From positions 1 through 64,000 of the forward strand of contig NZ_JBAJJM010000002.1 in NCBI RefSeq assembly GCF_036880405.1: DNA of 64,000 bases, in the 5' to 3' direction. Position 1 is the first letter of the stretch. The number at the start of each line of letters is the position of its first letter. Position numbers and translations under genes: made by a program. Of this stretch, positions 62,126 through 64,000 are shown piece by piece. Origin of the DNA: Mannheimia indoligenes. Lineage in GTDB: Bacteria; Pseudomonadota; Gammaproteobacteria; Enterobacterales; Pasteurellaceae. Below the pieces are notes generated by a model, which ran no database searches, was not told where the DNA came from, and saw only the letters and a list, made by a program, of their open reading frames with translations.

Positions 62126-63349
62126 ATGACCACAGAAAATATGAATACGCCAAAACAGGCGTTTATCGGCTTGCAAATGTTGTTTGTTGCATTTGGGGCA
62201 TTGGTATTAGTTCCGCTAATTACCGGTTTAGATCCTAATGTTGCCCTTCTTACTGCCGGTGTCGGCACTCTAATTTTCCAAGTTTGTACTAAACGTCAAG
62301 TCCCTGTTTTTCTCGCATCGTCTTTCGCTTTTATTGCTCCAATCCAATTCGGTGTCCAACAATGGGGTATTCCTGTAACAATGGGAGCATTACTATGCTC
62401 AGGTTTCATTTATATGGCATTATCTGCTTTAGTGAAAGCAAAAGGTGTTGAAATCTTACATAGATATTTTCCACCAATTGTGATTGGTCCTGTGATTATG
62501 GTGATCGGTTTGGGTCTTGCTCCTGTGGCAGTAGATATGGCAACAGGTAAATCAGCAAACATTCCATATAACACTGCAATTGTTGTTTCAATGACAACGT
62601 TGGTAACTACCCTTATTGTGGCTGTTTTTGCTAAGGGTTTATTGAAATTAGTACCAATTTTAGCCGGTTTAACAGTAGGCTATATTTTATCTATCTTTAT
62701 GGGATTGGTGGATTTTACCAAAGTGATTGAAGCTCCTTGGTTTAGCTTACCAAATGTTTCTGCACCTGAATTTAAATTAGATGCTATTCTTTACTTACTA
62801 CCAATTGCTCTTGCTCCTGCAGTTGAGCATTTAGGCGATGTGATGGCTATCAGCCAAGTAGCAGGCAAAGATTTTATGAAAAAACCAGGCTTACACCGTA
62901 CACTTTTAGGAGATGGTTTAGCAACTTCTGCGGCAGCGGCATTAGGTGGTCCACCAAATACGACTTATTCAGAAGTAACCGGTGCAGTGATGCTAACCAA
63001 AAACTTCAATCCGAAAATTATGACTTGGGCTGCGTGTTGGGCAATTGCCTTCTCATTCTGCGGAAAAATTGGGGCATTCCTTGCAACGATCCCAACTTTC
63101 GTGATGGGCGGTATTATGATGTTGCTATTCGGTGCAGTAGCCGTTGTGGGTATCAATACCTTAATCAAAGCTAAAGTTGATTTAAGTATCCCACGCAATC
63201 TTTGTATTGCTTCTGTTGTAATGACATTCGGGATTGGTGGTATGTTAATCAACATCGGTGAGTTCTCTTTGAAGGGAATCAGCTTATGTGCTTTAGTGGC
63301 GATTGTGCTAAATATCGTATTACCAAAAGAAAAAAACGTAACTCACTAA
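62126..63349 (+). CDS. uraA: Uracil permease
   Basis: A 407-residue inner-membrane uracil:proton symporter of the NCS2 family. LVLVPLITGLDPNVALLTAGVGTLIFQ near residues 27-53, VPVFLASSFAFIAPIQ near 59, and the substrate-binding region with AVEHLGDVMAISQVAGKDF near 238 and GGPPNTTYSEVTGAVMLTKNF near 278-298, where Glu residues contact uracil. GAGAGT ribosome site. It is followed by a terminator and a dihydroorotate dehydrogenase-like gene, making a small pyrimidine cluster. Confidence 0.93.
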   Translation: MTTENMNTPKQAFIGLQMLFVAFGALVLVPLITGLDPNVALLTAGVGTLIFQVCTKRQVPVFLASSFAFIAPIQFGVQQWGIPVTMGALLCSGFIYMALSALVKAKGVEILHRYFPPIVIGPVIMVIGLGLAPVAVDMATGKSANIPYNTAIVVSMTTLVTTLIVAVFAKGLLKLVPILAGLTVGYILSIFMGLVDFTKVIEAPWFSLPNVSAPEFKLDAILYLLPIALAPAVEHLGDVMAISQVAGKDFMKKPGLHRTLLGDGLATSAAAALGGPPNTTYSEVTGAVMLTKNFNPKIMTWAACWAIAFSFCGKIGAFLATIPTFVMGGIMMLLFGAVAVVGINTLIKAKVDLSIPRNLCIASVVMTFGIGGMLINIGEFSLKGISLCALVAIVLNIVLPKEKNVTH

Positions 63350-63353
63350 TCGG

Positions 63354-63378
63354 AAAGGACGCTAATGCGTCCTTTTTG
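63354..63378 (+). terminator. Intrinsic terminator after uraA
   Basis: AAAGGACGC (63354-63362), TAAT loop, GCGTCCTTT (63367-63375), then TTGTT. The next gene starts at 63407 on the same strand. Confidence 0.85.
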
Positions 63379-63406
63379 TTACAAATTCTAAAATAAGGAA
63401 TAATCT

Positions 63407-64000
63407 ATGCAAAAATTAACGTTCAATCCTCCTCTTCTTAATACGCCTTGCCCTTGGTGCTCTGAGCTCGACAACCTGCGTGAACTCTATGCGTGTGAAT
63501 ACACGGGGGCTGTTACTACGCGTACTTCAATGTTAGAGCCATACCCACACGATTGGGCGAACAATCAATATGTTTTATTTGATTCTACTGCTCAACAAGT
63601 TGCCGGTGTAAATGTACAAAATGCAACTGCTATGCAAACTTCCAGCCTCAATACTATTGGGCTTAGTCCGAATAATTTAACTGTAACCAAAGGTTTTGTT
63701 CGTACAATTTCTGATGAATTAAGCTCAAATAGCAGTAAACCGTTTATCATTTCTGTATTTGGCTCACCTGAGGAAGTGGGAGATTGTTACGAGCAGATTT
63801 GTGCGTTACAAAATGAAGTGAAAATGCCATTGGCAATGGAAATTAATATTTCTTGCCCTAATATTCCGGGTAAAGTTTCGCCCGCTTATTCCGCAGAGGA
63901 ACTTCTGCCGTATTTAAAAGCACTACAAACAACGCTGGAGAAACTTAATCAGGGGGAAAATGCTCTGCCAATCGGCATCAAAATTCCGCCGTTTACTTAC
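63407..64000 (+). CDS. Class 1-like dihydroorotate dehydrogenase family protein (3' end outside the window)
   Basis: An open frame of 198 codons from the ATG at 63407 (behind AAGGAA) to the window edge, with no stop. The protein starts MQKLTFNPPLLNTPCPWCSE; AGAVTTRTSM-type TGAVTTRTSMLEPYPHDW near residue 34, KPFIISVFGSPEEV near 117, and the FMN-site motif INISCPNIPGK near 146-156, then GIKIPPF. It is an FMN enzyme oxidising dihydroorotate or a related pyrimidine. Most gammaproteobacteria use the class 2 membrane PyrD; this class 1 form reminds me of fungal relatives. Next to uraA, it may serve pyrimidine salvage or synthesis. Confidence 0.75.
   Translation, partial: MQKLTFNPPLLNTPCPWCSELDNLRELYACEYTGAVTTRTSMLEPYPHDWANNQYVLFDSTAQQVAGVNVQNATAMQTSSLNTIGLSPNNLTVTKGFVRTISDELSSNSSKPFIISVFGSPEEVGDCYEQICALQNEVKMPLAMEINISCPNIPGKVSPAYSAEELLPYLKALQTTLEKLNQGENALPIGIKIPPFTY

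Overview
The window is a chromosome segment from a member of the Pasteurellaceae. The nine-base DNA uptake signal ACAAGCGGT (the Actinobacillus pleuropneumoniae/Mannheimia type, not the Haemophilus influenzae AAGTGCGGT type) recurs throughout, often as facing pairs between genes. Gene content and order (comABCDE divergent from ponA, then aroK-aroB-dam; nusB-thiL-pgpA-lysE) also fit this family. I cannot name the species from the sequence alone.

Layout. 1-6680: end of a tRNA-Gln, purN, an oligopeptide transporter (oppB, oppC and one fused two-domain ATPase) and a three-gene phospholipid module (CDP-alcohol transferase, acyltransferase, CDP-diglyceride synthase). 6785-11609: a Fur-box-preceded TonB-dependent siderophore receptor with an inner-membrane ABC protein, then a decayed miaA. 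11611-26285: ruvAB, lysE-pgpA-thiL-nusB, the competence/type IV pilus genes comA-E behind a CRP-S site, ponA, aroK, aroB, dam and a sodium symporter. 26375-35962: an SLC13 carrier, pgk, fba, a PurR-box purine permease, yajC-secD-secF and ytfJ. 35998-42817: gal genes (galT, galK, galM) behind a CRP site, a metallophosphoesterase, an AEC carrier and prfB with its programmed frameshift. 59161-64000: selD with an in-frame selenocysteine codon, nudJ, ubiH, uraA and the start of a class 1-like dihydroorotate dehydrogenase.

The accessory region, 42966-59055, is the most interesting part. It holds a WYL regulator, RhuM, a PP2C phosphatase, two sirtuins, a DUF262 pair, two YdcK-like beta-helix proteins, a 5'-nucleotidase, an OGFr-domain protein, a PD-(D/E)XK nuclease with a partner and a tandem AAA+ ATPase. 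Five separate transcription units here start behind the same 15-bp dyad (CGACACAAA-type left half, TCG right end), each placed 10 or 11 bases before a -10 hexamer. They are spread over 11 kb and interleaved with AT-rich gene pairs that lack the motif. I read this as an undescribed regulon inside a defence- or stress-type island. The shared promoter architecture is directly visible; the defence role and the regulator are inference.

The rest of the window is mostly housekeeping. Several genes run into intrinsic terminators, some built from paired uptake signals.
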